DNA of 6,919 bases from Coriobacteriales bacterium (GTDB lineage: Bacteria; Actinomycetota; Coriobacteriia; Coriobacteriales; UBA8131): assembly GCA_031272005.1 (NCBI GenBank), contig JAISUQ010000057.1, positions 1-6,919 of the forward strand, in the 5' to 3' direction. The notes under the pieces were generated by a model that ran no database searches, was not told the DNA's origin, and saw only the letters and a program-made list of their open reading frames with translations. Each line of letters starts with the position of its first letter. Position 1 is the stretch's first letter. Shown here in pieces: positions 6,727 to 6,919 of this stretch. The translations under genes were made by a program, and so were the position numbers.

Positions 6727-6853
6727 CGCGGAGGTGTTTACCGCGATATTTGGCTGGACGCATCGTCCGCCAGGCTGAAGACCCCTCCGCTGCTACCGCC
6801 ACCAGAGCCGACACGATGTTCGATACCGCTGCAATAACTTGGAGAATCTCCAT
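6686..6853 (-). CDS. Small protein of 55 residues, hydrophobic N-terminus and basic C-terminus; unknown
   Basis: ATG 6853 is preceded by GGAGGTGA (6862-6869), an eight-base match to the anti-Shine-Dalgarno sequence, with 8 bases between. The frame reads 55 codons to TAG at 6686-6688. Residues 3-22 (LQVIAAVSNIVSALVAV and flanks) form one hydrophobic or amphipathic helix. Residues 29-55 are strongly basic, with RDKRRRPRQRP near the end, partly because the frame runs through the inverted repeat that forms the plus-strand terminator. I recognise no family. The size and layout recall small membrane-active peptides, including type I toxins, and an antisense RNA candidate overlaps its 3' end, but this is inference. 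A fortuitous frame in a repeat element is the main alternative. Its promoter would lie near or beyond the right edge. Confidence 0.4.
   Translation of the reverse strand: MEILQVIAAVSNIVSALVAVAAEGSSAWRTMRPAKYRGKHLRDKRRRPRQRPSQK
6695..6726 (+). terminator. Intrinsic (rho-independent) terminator, plus strand
   Basis: AGACGGCCG (6695-6703) and CGGCCGTCT (6710-6718) form a perfect 9-bp GC-rich stem with a 6-base loop, followed by TCTTTTAT (6719-6726). On the opposite strand the stem is followed by CAAAAATAG, so it terminates only plus-strand transcription. Confidence 0.8.
6724..6748. repeat. Perfect 8-bp inverted repeat (hairpin)
   Basis: TATCGCGG (6724-6731) and CCGCGATA (6741-6748) pair perfectly around a 9-base loop. 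It lies immediately after the terminator T-run and inside the 55-codon frame on the other strand. Confidence 0.75.
6751..6772. repeat. Bulged 9-bp hairpin
   Basis: TGGC-t-GGACG (6751-6760) and CGTCC-GCCA (6764-6772) pair with a CAT loop and a single bulged T at 6755. It is the third hairpin in a row in less than 80 bases. Confidence 0.7.
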
Positions 6854-6861
6854 GGGCTTGT

Positions 6862-6869
6862 TCACCTCC
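6862..6869 (-). promoter_or_regulatory. Strong Shine-Dalgarno sequence for the 55-codon frame
   Basis: GGAGGTGA on the minus strand, 8 bases before ATG 6853. It is the best ribosome site in the window and the main reason to take this small frame seriously. Confidence 0.55.
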
Positions 6870-6919
6870 CTTCGCCCGAAGACGTAGGTTGGCGTACCCG
6901 TCCGGCGTACGTTGCCATA

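Larger units (their letters stand above)
6640..6918. repeat. Imperfect two-block inverted repeat bracketing a 279-bp segment
   Basis: The left end reads ATGGCAACGCCCGCC (6640-6654). The right end, read on the minus strand from 6918, gives ATGGCAACGTACGCC, 13 of 15 identical. Further in, CGGGTACGCCA occurs at 6674-6684 and, inverted, at 6890-6900, an exact 11-base match in the same order. The spacing between blocks differs (19 versus 3 bases). The arms could be terminal repeats of a small non-autonomous mobile element. The right end is one base from the window edge, so a target duplication cannot be checked. No transposase is present. Confidence 0.45.

Noticed and set aside
6640..6837. Plus-strand open frame of 65 codons
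   Set aside because: It starts with no Shine-Dalgarno at the predicted 5' end of the transcript and reads straight through a strong intrinsic terminator, so it is unlikely to be translated in full.
1..6919. tRNA, rRNA, CRISPR array, transposase or riboswitch
   Set aside because: No cloverleaf, ribosomal sequence, regularly spaced repeats, transposase motifs or known riboswitch core was seen on either strand.

Overview
The window is about 55-60% GC by eye. It holds a tight block of five minus-strand genes, all encoding membrane proteins, followed on the right by about 460 bases of mostly non-coding, hairpin-rich DNA. Shine-Dalgarno-type ribosome sites, the c-di-GMP EAL domain and general gene style suggest a free-living Gram-negative bacterium, most likely a gammaproteobacterium. 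No rRNA, tRNA or diagnostic marker is present to settle this.

Transcription of the block runs right to left. First is a DHA3-like major facilitator efflux protein with an acidic, Ser-rich N-terminal tail (5071-6456). Next is a TauE/SafE (TSUP) anion permease with an unusual Ala/Thr-rich linker between its two halves (4194-5093). Third is a fusion of a complete cellobiose-type PTS EIIC membrane module to an apparently catalytically competent EAL c-di-GMP phosphodiesterase (2043-4148). Fourth is a short-form PiT inorganic phosphate transporter (1042-2037). Last is a polytopic membrane protein that runs off the left edge and whose last visible residues resemble the start of 5-formyltetrahydrofolate cyclo-ligase (1-1027). 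Gaps are 5, 14 and 45 bases and one junction overlaps, so one polycistronic unit is likely. A possible internal promoter sits in a 10-bp tandem repeat before the EIIC-EAL gene. The shared theme is solute transport. The EIIC-EAL protein may let a membrane sugar or ligand sensor lower c-di-GMP beside anion and phosphate carriers, but that link is inference.

The right-hand part (6457-6919) contains a plausible plus-strand small RNA: a sigma70-like promoter with an extended -10, about 85 nt of transcript, and a strong intrinsic terminator. It is antisense to the 3' end of a 55-codon minus-strand reading frame with a very strong ribosome-binding site and a hydrophobic N-terminus. The whole 6640-6918 stretch is bracketed by a two-block imperfect inverted repeat and packed with hairpins. 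It may be a small non-autonomous mobile element or a compact antisense-RNA/small-protein module. This is the part of the window with the most unexplained structure.
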